Position numbers and translations under genes: made by a program. Below, one piece after another: positions 48,965 to 60,900 of a stretch of DNA of 64,000 nt. Every line of letters starts with the position of its first letter. Position 1 is the stretch's first letter. Source of the DNA: Alentia gelatinosa (Eukaryota > Annelida > Polychaeta > Phyllodocida > Polynoidae); the NCBI GenBank assembly GCA_950022655.1, contig OX465588.1, positions 26,521,525 to 26,585,524 of the forward strand, written 5' to 3'. The notes beneath the pieces are model-generated. The model searched no databases, was not told the DNA's origin, and was given only the letters and a program-made list of their open reading frames with translations.

Positions 48965-49235
48965 AATCATTTGTTTGCAGTGCAGATACCTGAAGCGGGA
49001 TTTCTCACAATGGGATTCCTGTATCTCACAGTGTGTTTATCTGAGACAAATCATGCTGAGATTCTGTATTGAACACAATCTCTTCGTTTAAAATGTAGGG
49101 TTCCATTTTCCTCAGTCATGTGTTTTCCGCTGTAATTGTTGGCGATATCTACTTTTAAAAGGAACAGAATCTCATGAGATTTTGAACCCCCTATGAGGTA
49201 CATGAATCCCACCGTGTGAATTCTACTTAAGCAAG
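48965..49235. repeat. GGGATTC/AATCCCAC repeat, copy 2 (inverted)
   Basis: Contains GTGTTTATCTGAGACAAATC, GAACACAATCTCTTCGT and CATGAATCCCACCGTGTGAA, matching copy 1 on the other strand. Confidence 0.7.
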
Positions 49236-49861
49236 CAGAGAACCTAAGAGGATCATAACTCTATTTCAGTATCTCACTGGCCCGCTTGGAGGTGCACAGG
49301 GCAGGCAGCCTACATAATGACCCATGCACAACGCCGTCTGGTAAACTTTGGTTTCAGTACAGGCTAGGTACTTCCAAGCAGTCTGCGTGCGAAGTTCAAG
49401 TGATCGTATTACAGGTTGTCGTTTATATTTTTCTAAATATCCCACATGTTTGTCACCTTGAACACAATAAAATCTGAATATGAAAACCTCATAGTATTGG
49501 TCAGGTTCCAAGTCAGTGCAAGCCAGAAATGTACCAGAAAAGGGTGGTAGCTACCTGGACTAAAATGTGAGTGCATGGACCAGGGGTCTTTTGAATAATT
49601 TGAGCTCGTACATGAAGACCTTTTCCTGTAAGCCCATGAGACCTAGGGGTGATGTTGGAAACATTTTTTCAACACTTTTGAACGACCTTCTATCAGCTAG
49701 GACTGTGAACGAGCTTGAATATTATCAAACGATAACCCTTGTGTGAGGTCTTCTGGTACCCTGCACTTTCGGAGGCATATGCCTGACCCCAGGTTTCTGA
49801 GGATTAGTTACCTGGCTTAATGTATGAGTGCATAGGACAGGCTTGTAGGCTAGTAGGTGGC

Positions 49862-51500
49862 TTATGCTGGGGACACACCAAGCGACTACAACAGAGTTCT
49901 CCAGGGACCTGTTTCAGTAGGCTCGTGACATTAGGCCTAGACAGACATCAACAGCGGCACCAACAGTGCAAGCAACAGCGGAAAAAGACTAGCAAATATC
50001 AGAAAATCGGAGCGCCCAATGTTCTTCATATTTGGAACGATTATAGGTTATATGTATCTCCTACTCATGTTAAAGTATCATTGCTTAATTCCTACGAGAA
50101 ATGAGTGAAACTCCGCGTGTCATCGATTGCAATCTTGTGATCTGTCAGTATGGTGTCACAGACGCCATCTAGACATGTCACAAAACTACTGAAACAGGTC
50201 CCTGAATCGCCAACAAAAATGGGCGTGTATGTGCGATATTATTTCATAGTAATATCTCCCACCAATAACTTAGCATCTTTGATGCAATAATCAGGTGAAA
50301 TATGACACAATAGCTCACATATAGGCCAATTTGTGTTGGCGATTCCGGAAATCGCCGCGTTACTCGCTTGGTGTGTCTGCAGCTTTAGTATGTGAGTACA
50401 TAGGCCAGGCTTCCAGGCTGAAGCTAGGGACACACCAAGTTAGAAACGCAGTGATCTCCGGAATCGCCTACACAAAATGGCGTGGCTATTGTTTAATATT
50501 TCACCTGATTATTGCTCAAGTGGGACATATTACTATGAAATAGGACCTCACATGCGCGCCATATTATTGTTGGTTATTAAGCCGGAGACAGACCAGGCGA
50601 GAAACACCTGATTACTGCTTCAGAGTTATCTCACCCCGGTAATTTTCTACATAGGCTTAACATTAGGAACTCGTACTCCACGGCCGTGAGGTTCGTGCAC
50701 CCAATACTCAATTGTTAATTGGGTGATTCATTTCATCAATAGTTAATGTTATACGGGGTGAGATAAAATCAGAAACCCACCCGATGAAAAGAACTTGGTC
50801 TGTACTGCACCTCGTTTGACCACAGAGTGGAGTACGGACCAAACTATTTTCATCTCGTGGGTTTCCTTCTAAATAATCCTTTATCAATGGGAGATATTAC
50901 TCTGATATAATATCGTACATAAACGCCAAATTCTGGAGATCACTGCCGTCACTTGCTTGGTGTATCCCCGGCTTGACAGAAATCGCTGGGTGACATTGAT
51001 CTAAGACACACAGTAGAACCCTACTCTGCTTATAACATTGATCAACTTAAAGCTGGAGACACACCAAGCGAGAAATGCAGCGATTCCTGGAATCGCCAAC
51101 ACAAAATGACGTCTAAGTGAGCTATCATTTCATGTTTCACCTCATTTTTGCTTCCGAGACGCTAAATTATCGGTACGAGATATTACTCTGAAATAATATC
51201 TCACATATATGCTATTTTGTATTGGCGATTCCAGAGATCGCCACCTTGACTCGCTCGGTGTGTCCCCAGCCTAATGCCGGAGACACACCAAGCGAGAAAC
51301 GCAGCGAGTTCCGTAATCGCCTACAAAAAATGGCCTATATGTGAGCTATTATTTCATATTTCACCTGATTATTGCTTCCAAGTTGCTAAATTATAGGCAG
51401 GAGATATTACCATGAAATAATATCTCACATACACGCCAATTTGTGTTGGCGATTCCAAATATCGCTGCCTTCACTCGCTTGGTGTGTCCCCGGTATTAGG
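49862..51500. repeat. Cluster of ACACACCAAGCGAG-family inverted-repeat elements
   Basis: Ends of the type GGAGACACACCAAGCGAGAA and TCGCTTGGTGTGTCCCCGG flank an inside with TATTTCACCTGATTATTGCT and GATATTAC..AATAATATCTCAC. Clear copies are at 51050-51275 and 51276-51500; broken or interrupted ones are at 49862-50400, 50422-50610 and 50880-50985. No coding capacity. Confidence 0.85.
50617..50870. repeat. Inverted-repeat insert with GTTATCTCACCCCG ends
   Basis: AGTTATCTCACCCCGGTA and ACGGGGTGAGATAA face each other, with a short palindrome CCAATACTCAATTGTTAATTGG inside broken by a mismatch. It separates two parts of the ACACACCAAGCGAG cluster. A related end (TTATCTCACCCCATCAC) occurs at 40013. 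Confidence 0.55.
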
Positions 51501-54182
51501 CACACATTAAAACCCTGCTCTGTGGATTCATAACAACGATCAAAGACATACAGTCGAACCCTGCTCTGTTGGACACTGCAAAAGTGTGTGGACGAAAATA
51601 AAACAGAGGTCTACGCATCTACATATAAAGTTCCTTCCCTTGGCCTACTATTTAGCACAGATCTTGAGTAGGGATTGTATATTAACGCCAGATCGGTAAA
51701 TGGAAACGAGGCTTGCAAGGAATGCTCAATGAATAATTTTGTACGGACCATGCAATGAGCCCACCATTTTTCTCACAGACTTACAGAATCAAAAACCTTT
51801 GATTTTGTGTGATCCCTGAGGTTTTAACGTAAAAATTAGATAGGAATGTACCGGAGAATACAGTACAGAGAATACAATGCAACCTCTCGAAATGTTTGGT
51901 AACAACCTTTTGACGCGTGCATGTACTCCAGGTAGGAGTGTAGTGGCGTAAAAAATCTGGTACGAAATTACTTTTGATTTACCCCAGTTATGAACAGAAC
52001 ACGCAAACCGATCACCAATATACCAAGGTTATAAGATGTAGAATTGTAAATCGGAATATAAAAAAGAATCTAAATGAAAGACAATATCTAAGAAAAAAAA
52101 TGCAATCAATAATCTATCAAATTAGCAATGAAGAAACTGCGGAACTCAGTCTTTACAAGATATCCTGGTATGGTAGTATTAAGAGAAAATAGAGTTATTG
52201 AGCCCAACGGGAAGGATGTTTAAGGTTTTTTGGATTACATAAAATACGTACCTCCACGATCCATGTTTCATAAAACTTCTTTTTATTAAACTGTCTGGTT
52301 TTGTGTGATTAGGGTTACCCAGTCAACCAGCTTACGCCGAAAGATGACCTGACCTTCAGGTGTAACATTCCTGTAGGGAAGTATTCACTAATCGCCAGAA
52401 ATGTATACAATCATCCAAAAGTTAGGTTAGAAACCGAACTGGCGACAACTGCAATATTATTCCAACTCATTGTATAACTTTATGAAATATATTTTAGAAA
52501 TATATTACTGATTTATTATATTTACAAATTCTATTTTGGCATAATAGTCCCTGGGCCAATCTGGCTGCCCCCCCCTGGAAACATTTGTTTTATTGTTTTA
52601 TCTTGTAGATCCATCCTTCTAGTTAACATTTCCACTTTTTGTCGCTCTGGCAAGTGGTCAGATTACCATGACAACAGCTGTTGAAGAGACCTCCCAGCCT
52701 GAATGCCTATAATTCTGAGTGTTGAAAATCATTACTTGGTTCTGTGTTCTTTTAAGTATTACAATGACTCATTAGATTAAACTTTGGTATTGGGATGCAT
52801 ATTCTGGTCCTTTGTAGACTTAATACAGCAACCAGAATCAAAATATGTCTTCTCAGTGGCCTACAGCAGCCTTTTTCATGTGTGTACTATTAATGTCCCC
52901 TTTACACATCTGCAATTTTCCACATATTTGTTTCTTATATAATTTATAGACCTCTGTTTATTGTAGTATCCCTTAGGAACATTTTGAGGTATTTTAAGGG
53001 TTTTGCGATAGCAGGTTTCAGGTATATTACCGATTTTGCTATCCCTGCCGCTCATGTTGTTTGACATATCTGAGAGTCAGTACTGAAGACATATGGTGTC
53101 TAAAGGCTATATGACCTTTATATATGCAGTTATTTACTATGTTGCCATGTTCTGACATCCCTTAGACACATTTTAAGCTATTGTTTAGTGTTCTGTGATC
53201 TCAGGATCCTGTTTTATAACCAATTTTTCTATCACTACCGCCAACGTCATTTGACATTTAGACACCCAGTTCCAATGACAGAGTGCCTGAAGGCTATTAA
53301 ATCTTTTCATATGCAGTTTTTTTGGTATCTGACCATATTGTAGTATCCCTTAGGAACATTTTGAGGTATTTTAAGGGTTTTGTGATATCAGTTCCAGGTA
53401 TATTACTGATTTTGCTACCCCTGCCGCTCATGTTGTTTGACATATCTGAGAGTCAGTACTGAAGACATATGGTGTCTTAAGGCTATATGACCTTTATATA
53501 TGCCGTTATTTGTTATGTTGCCATGTTCTGGCATCCCTTAGACACATTTTAAGCTATTGTTTAGTGTTCTGTGATCTCAGGATCCTGTTTTATAACCAAT
53601 TTTTCTATCACTACCGCAACTGTCATTTGACATTTTCGACACCCAGTTCCAATGACAGAGTGCTTGAAGGCTATTAAATCCTTTCATATGCAGTTTTTTG
53701 CTATGTATTTGATGGTTTGGGAAGCCATGAGATTTATCAAAGTAACTTCTTGGGTGATCCCTGCAAGTTGTAATAATGAATGATAATTAGGGATGACTTC
53801 TTGGATGCAGTTTTATATGATGTGTACTGTTCATTCAACATCCTAAGTATCATATATCATATTCAATATAATGTAATATCTTGGAAGACTCTTACAGTTT
53901 GTACATCATAAATATTTATAAGAGAAATTAAATCATTAAAGGTTATTTGTTTTCAAGGCCATGTTCACTATATCTTCAGAACTGGCCAGCAAAATCGGCT
54001 ATATACATAGACCCTGAAACTACAGAACACTGAAAAGTAGCTCAGAATGTTCATAAGGAATGCTATTACATGGACACATATCAGAAAGTTGCATATAAAG
54101 AGCTTCAATAGTCTTTAGGTACTTTATCTTTAGAACTGGCATTCAAAAATGTCTAAAGGGGATATCCCACTTTTATGATTTG

Positions 54183-54420
54183 CGCCTCCGACACACTACG
54201 ATAGCCTCACGACAAGCGTTTCGATGAAAAAATAGAATTTATGTCAGAAGGAACGGATCTATCGTGGAAGTGGGTTTTGTGTTCCAACGAGTACTACGAC
54301 ACACTCTGACACACTCCGATAGTGCTACAATAGAAATGCTGTGTGGTAGGCCTTCTGACAAAATTGAACATGTTCGATTTGTCAGAGTGTGTCAGAGTGT
54401 GTCAGGGCATTCTCTATAGG
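54183..54420 (+). mobile_element. CGACACACTC-family element nested in the foldback element
   Basis: CCGACACACTACGATAGCC near the left, GTCAGAGTGTGTCAGGGCAT at the right. It lies in the spacer between the arms of the foldback element. Confidence 0.75.
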
Positions 54421-54785
54421 ATATGTACTCCCCCTCGTTGATTTTTCAGCCCGCAAAATAGTAATTGCCCCGGGAACATACCTAAACAATTGAATATATA
54501 AACATATATTAGATCTATCTCCATGTTTATATAGAAATGTATATATATATGTGAGTTTTATTAGTTATATGTCATATATTTTTTATATTTCCAATGGTTT
54601 TTTGTACATATTCAGGAACTGATCCACAAAAAATGCCTGACATATTGAAAATTTCATTTTTAGATCTCAATGAATGATTTTAGTAAGAATCTTTAAAAGA
54701 TATTACTGATTGTTTGCCTGAGATTTGCATTAGCGCACCTCTTGAATTGTAGCTTGTGTCGGTACCATGGTCTTCTTTTTATTGC

Positions 54786-54920
54786 TGCTAAATCCGTTAC
54801 GACACAGCCCGACACACTCCGACAGAGCCTTCCAAATAGCTCTACGATTGACAAATTTGTTATTGTAGCTCAATCACAGCACTTTTAGTAGTGTGTCGGG
54901 ACAGTGGGTGCCTAGCTTAA
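54786..54920 (+). mobile_element. CGACACACTC-family element, second nested copy
   Basis: CCCGACACACTCCGACAGAG at the left and GTGTGTCGGGACAGTGGGTG at the right. Confidence 0.75.
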
Positions 54921-55807
54921 CAAGAGTGGTGGCTGGGGGGTCAAAATTATTTATATACCTGGATTATAAGATCACAAAATATGAGAAAACAGCTTAAAAT
55001 GTTTCTAAGGGATGTCACAATGTGACAAGATAGCAAGAAAACTGCATATACAAAGCTTTTAAACTCCTTAGATACCTTATATCTTTAGAACTGGCTGTCA
55101 AAAATGTCAGTCAAGAGTTGCTGCCAGGGTAGCAAAACCTGTAATATACCTGGAACCTAGCTCAAAATGTTCCTAAAGGATGCCACAATATGGCCACATA
55201 GCAAAAAACTGCATATGAAAAGATTTAATAGCCTTCAGGCACTCTATCTTTGGAACTGGGTGTCTAAAATGTCAAATGACAATGGCAGTAGTGATAGAAA
55301 AATTGGTTATAAAATTGTTATAAAAATTGGTTATAGAATACCTCAAAATGTTCCAAAGGGATACTACAATATTGTAAGATAGCAAAAAACTGCATATGAA
55401 AAGATTATATAGTCTTTAAATTATTTAGGAAACAAATATGTGGAAAATTGCAGATGTGTAAAGGGGACATTAATAGTACACACATGAAAAAGGATGCTGT
55501 AGGCCACTGAAAGAACCAGAATATGCATCCCAACACCAAAGTTTAATCTAATGAGTCATTGTAATACTTAAAAGAACACAGAACCAAGTAATGATTTTCA
55601 GCACTCAGAATTATAGGCGTTCAGGCATTTTGACGGGAGGTCTCTTCAACAGCTGTTGTCATGGTAATCTGACCACTTGCCAGAGCGACAACAAGTGGAA
55701 ATGTTAACTAGAAGGATGGATCTACAAGATAAAACAATAAAACAAATGTTTCCAGGGGGGGGGGGCAGCGGAAATGAAAATTTGGGGTCTTGGCCCAGGG
55801 ACTATAA

Positions 55808-56544
55808 CTAAGATAAGAGACAAAAGATTCAATTGCAAAAAGATCCATTCTGGGTTAGATTGATCCCCTAGCGAAACTCTACTGTATAAGTTTGATTCAA
55901 TGAAGACATACACATCTAGCTATAGCTAACATTTATTCAAGCGCCACCATATATTGGGAATATAATCAATGCAGAAATGCAACCACGCATCTTATTGGTT
56001 ATATTTCAGAGCGCGTTGCGGGTAAACAGATGATTACAATGAGTATCAAACATAATCTCATTCCTTTGACGGATAAATACGATTAAAACGTAAGAAGACG
56101 AGTTCAGAAATCATTAATTACAATACAAATCACATAAATCAAAATAGTATGACATCACATCCCATAACTAAAATGAAATATGTCAGATAACATATTGCCT
56201 TGACAAGAATATGAAATCTAAATACATTGTCATAGATATACAACTTAATTCTGACTTTTTGAAATATAATCTCGTGTAAAATAGACTGATCACGAACTAC
56301 TTATTAAGATGATCATGTTATACAATAGTTCTATAACATGGAGGATCTAAATTCTAAAGAAAACAAGAACATAAGAAGGAAAACGGCGGGGATATACAAT
56401 TAGATTGTACGCGTCAGCAATATTACAAGCGACAACAATAACATCAATTAAATGAGATACATAGTGCAGAGCCTACCCCCCTGACGTGTACAAGCTAACT
56501 CTATACATTAATTACACACAGTATTGATAACATCAATTAAATGA
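55808..56544. other. No gene seen
   Basis: AT-rich. The phrase AACATCAATTAAATGAGA occurs twice (about 56440 and 56530), suggesting a small duplication. Confidence 0.45.
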
Positions 56545-56860
56545 GACCCGGTATCTGTACCTGTTTGTTACTCTCCTACCAGACCTTTTGTAATGTTTGG
56601 AGAGTGTTTAGTCATAACCTTGAAGGCAATTTACCATTTTGTTATTTCCTTTTGTGTGTATTTCTAGAATAAAGCCACCATAAAGCCAGACTTATTTATC
56701 AATTTGCTAAGCTATGAATTCTACCTATTGAGTATTTCTGTCTTTAGAGCCTACATAGAAGAACACTACCTGGGTCGAGGCGCACCCCGACTGATCCCGT
56801 GTGAGATTTAACCCGACCAACCCCTATATTGTAGAAGGGGTTGGTTGCCAAACTACTTCC
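56545..56860. repeat. CCAACCCCTATAT-hairpin repeat family, copy 2
   Basis: Shares GTTACTCTCCTACCAGACCT, AAGGCAATTTACCATTT and the hairpin CCAACCCCTATATTGTAGAA / GGGGTTGG with copy 1. Confidence 0.75.
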
Positions 56861-57669
56861 GGTGTCCATTGATAACCCGACCCCTAGTGTTTTGTGATCG
56901 TGGGCAAGATGCATGCCTCCAGAAGACAATAGTTATCTACGCTATAAATTAGTCCTCACTGAAAATACTACATTAACTACAAGGTTGGCAGTTTCATCAT
57001 GAACACTTCAGGTAATCAAAAGGGGAGGCAACGCTTCTCTTAAACGTGTAGGAATCAGAACGAGCATTTAAAGGCATATCTAACAAATTGCTTAAAAACC
57101 ATGCCATTTTCCTCAACAGCTAATATGATGGTCTCAAAATCTAACTTAAAATCAAGAATTAAGTACTGTGTTAGTTTTTGAATGAGAGATTAATATTATG
57201 AGTATATTGTAAAGGAATATATAGCAATACTAAAAGGTTGCTTTTCACAGGGTAAATCACATTTTCTAAAGTCACCAGGTGGCGCTACCGTGAATTGTTT
57301 CTCCAAAGGAGGCGTGGGATTTGGCAATTATCAAAGTCTCTCCTTCGACCTGCGAGCTCTACCAGTGATGTCTGCAGTCTATCAGTTACATCTATTCATA
57401 ACGCTATTACAGGTACCCCACTTCGTATCATCATCATTCCATAACAACTGATTATATTCTATAATAAACTAAAGATATTTGTAAAGGGAAAAGAAGAGCT
57501 TTAATAAATGCATCTTTCTTGAATTCAATTCAAGACCTTATCCACCTTTTCCTTTGCTCAACAATTATTTCTTTACTTTTTGGAATATGTATACTGATTA
57601 TCATTAGAGTCTGGAGGCATTGTGCTGTGGTGAAAGCTTAAGCCCTGTTTACACCAGTGAGATACGCGT
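56861..57669. other. 3' flank of the LU/CBM14 gene, nothing identified
   Basis: AT-rich. No minus-strand AATAAA close to the stop at 57670 could be picked with confidence. Confidence 0.4.
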
Positions 57670-57944
57670 TCAACGCGGCTTATGACGACCTCCCGCGCTT
57701 GCCGCACGGTACATGGTGTAAACGGGCGTGTACTGCCTCGGGATACAGTTGCTAATGGCTGTGTTGTGAGGGAAATCGCAGTTCTTGGTTTTGTTGTTCC
57801 AGACTGTGCCTGGAGGACATAGTCTCCTGTAGGTGAAGCCGTTAAAGCAGTGGACGAAACGCGTACAGTCGTACGGGTCTGCGTAGATACCGTCAAAGTG
57901 GCCGCGGCACATCCCCACTATCGTCCTTATGGGCCCCGATGAAA
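57670..57944 (-). CDS. Chitin-binding type-2 (CBM14, peritrophin-A) exon C
   Basis: Acceptor TTCATTTGACAG|TTTCATC, stop TGA at 57670-57672. The domain has the six cysteines, the aromatic residues and the CPPGTVWN core of the family. The exon starts in phase 1, the usual phase for shuffled extracellular domains. Confidence 0.85.
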
Positions 57945-60900
57945 CTGTCAAATGAACGGAGCAAATACAATCGTTTGTTAATAAGTTTTCCAACGTAGTA
58001 AGAGAGAGTGAGAGATAGATAAATAGAAGAAGAGAGAGGGAGGGAAAGAGAAAGAGAGAGAGGTGGGGTGAAATAGTGAGAATGAGAGAGAGAGACAAAG
58101 AGATACAGGGACAGAGCAGAGAGGGAGAACAGAGTGTGAGAATTGTGTGATTGCTGCGTTCGAAATTTAGACCTACCGATTTGGCACCGATACAAAAAGG
58201 CAAATATCGTAGACATATCGGGAACGTGCAATATCGTTGACATATGTCTAGACATGCCAATCCATCATGCATCTCAATCGGTATTTTTTCGATGCCTAAT
58301 CGCAGAAACGTGGTCAACTGCCCCGATATTAGGTGACCTTTCGACGCGATTTTCATTTTGTATCGGGAGGTGCATTGTAGACCATATAGGAGCCAAATCG
58401 TAGTAGGTGGACGCCGAGCTTTAGCCGCATAATGGCGATTTATTAAAACCTGTGCATACTTTCCTGTAGTTATTGTCCTCTGCTCCCTATATCATAAAAA
58501 TCATTTACGGCGGACTGTGCCGTGCGCTGTTATACGGACCTGGGAGCTGTTTCAAAACGTGGGTTAAGTCTATGGTTTTGAAACAGCTCCCAGCTCTGGA
58601 TGCCCAAATTAGATTGGCATTCAAGATTTTATCATATTTCAAGGTGTATGATAACCCCAGGCAATTGATATATGGATTGTTACTCATTCACATACTCGAA
58701 AATACACCCCTCCTACCTAATGGCATCGAGGTAAGCATTTGGCGGTCCGTGAGTTCGTAACAATTCACCAATTAAATGCCCAGTCAGTTTGTCCACTGTA
58801 GCCATTATTATGGGTAGGCACACTGGAAGTCCCCCACTCTCCCATCCCATCCTTTGTTATGCTTGGCTTGAATGTGGGGTGAAGGATCTGGCAGGAGCCT
58901 GGAACTCCTTATGAGCCCCCTAACGGATGACTAAGGAACCAGGGTTCACTTTGTGTTCCATAGATAAATTTACTCTGACCGCCAGAGCTACACTGACGTT
59001 AGCTCTGGTGGAATCCAATCTGAACAACCTTGACTTTCACTCGACTAGCTGATCTTCTTACTACTAGAGTCAGAATCTCTGCTGGAAGGGTGAATCATTC
59101 TTCGAGCAGATCTATTGTCTGAGCAGTCTCTGTCACAACAGGCTATTGTGGTTGGAGATTGTAATACTCTCGAAGCCCCTTATCCATAATATCATTTTCT
59201 TTTTTGTGTATTTTGATAGAAAGAACATGAAATTAGATTTTGTTATCAATTAGCTAAGTTGGTAATGGTTTGTAGTAAGCATTCTTAGTTTATATTCCAC
59301 TATGTCTCAAAAGTCTACCCTACTTTGAGACAATCGTCTCGAGCTGGCTGGCCAGAAAGCGGTCGGACCAGACCAACCCCTAAGTCGGAGACAGGGGTTG
59401 GTTGGCAATTCTAAGATATATGTAGAGCTATCGAACATTGAATCGGATATTAAACTGAGCAAATAACCCTATTTTGATAAGGCTGAAAGTTAAATGTGGG
59501 TGGGTGGGAAAATTATGATAATGGTGTGGCTGTTTCGGCGAGGGGGATTGGAATGAAGATGTGGGGTATGACATATCTTGTGAGACTGAAAAGACCCGTT
59601 TGCATTGGCCGATGAAAACGGTGTAGATCTTTTTAGTTCTCTTAAAAGCCCATTTCCATTTGCCGTCACCGACCTATAGTAACGAAACACCGACGGACCT
59701 TCATCACTGCCGAGGCACAATGAGGGATGTGGATGCAGTTAAGGTGGGTGTCCACTGCGCTCCCGACACACTACGACACACTACGACAAGCCTTCCGACA
59801 AGCGTTACGACACAGAATCGAACGTTTTGGGTTTTTGTCGCAGCGGTGGACACACCATTCCGACACGGCTTCCGACACACTCCGACACACTCCGACATGG
59901 CTACGACACAGCGGCTGTGTCTTAGCCGTGTCGTAGCCCTTCCGACAAATTCAAAAATGTCTGAAAAATTGTAGAGGTCGGATTGTATCGTTTTGTGTCG
60001 GGAGCAGTAATTGGGGGGGGGGGGGGCGTCGGGGCGTTAAGGTCGGTACCCACTGCTTCCGACACACTCCGACAAGGCTTACGACACACTACGACAAAGA
60101 AAATCCCTGTCGGAAGGGCTCTGTCGGAGTGTGTCAGAGTGTGTCGTAGAGCCTTGTCGGAGTGTGTCGTAACGGTTTGGCGGGAAAAGAAAGGTTGCCA
60201 CGGTACCGACACACTCCGACACAAACGGCTCCCTTGAGGGACTTAATTTATATAGGAAATATACTGAAAAATATGTTTTTCTTCAATTTTCGAAAAGAAA
60301 AACGTAGTGAATTGGTGTCTTTTATCAATAGTATTAGATATCCGAACAAATATCTATAATCATGTATCTCAGACCTGGATTATGATTTTAAAAGTATATG
60401 ATTATTAAAAGTGTTTATCATGTTCCTGAATATGTTCAATGGACCATTCGTAATGCATATCCCTATATAACAGAGGGTAAAATGTTGTATATATGATATT
60501 ATAACAGTTTATAAAGGCGCACGTGTGTGTGGGGGGGCGGTTCATAGATGTTACATAGTACAGAATGCTTCCGACACACTACGACACAAGCCGACCTCTA
60601 CGATAAATTGAACATGTTTAATCTTGTCGGAAGGGCTACGACACGGCTACGACACGGGCGCTGTGTCGTAGTCATGTCGGAGTGTGTCGCAGTGTGTTGG
60701 AAGCTGTGTCGGAACGGTGTGTCCACTGCTACGACAAAAACCCAAAACGTTCGATTCTGTGTCGTAACGCTTGTCGGAAGGCTTGTCGTAGTGTGTCGTA
60801 GTGTGTCGGGAGCTCAGTGGACACCCACCTTTAGACCAAATGCGTACAAAAGTGTACGAGGTGGGGAGGGGGGTTGAAGGCTGGATTTTCCATACGCTGC

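Larger units (their letters stand above)
52545..55807. mobile_element. 3.3-kb foldback element with long inverted arms
   Basis: Outer ends AGTCCCTGGGCCAA and TTGGCCCAGGGACT are inverted, and arms of at least 370 bases (52560-52935 and 55430-55770) are near-complementary, including CTGGAAACATTTGTTTTATT. The left arm holds a direct repeat of about 377 bp (GTAGTATCCCTTAGGAACAT at 52963 and 53340); inverted copies lie in 54960-55400. No open frame looks functional. The middle carries two nested CGACACACTC elements. Confidence 0.85.
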
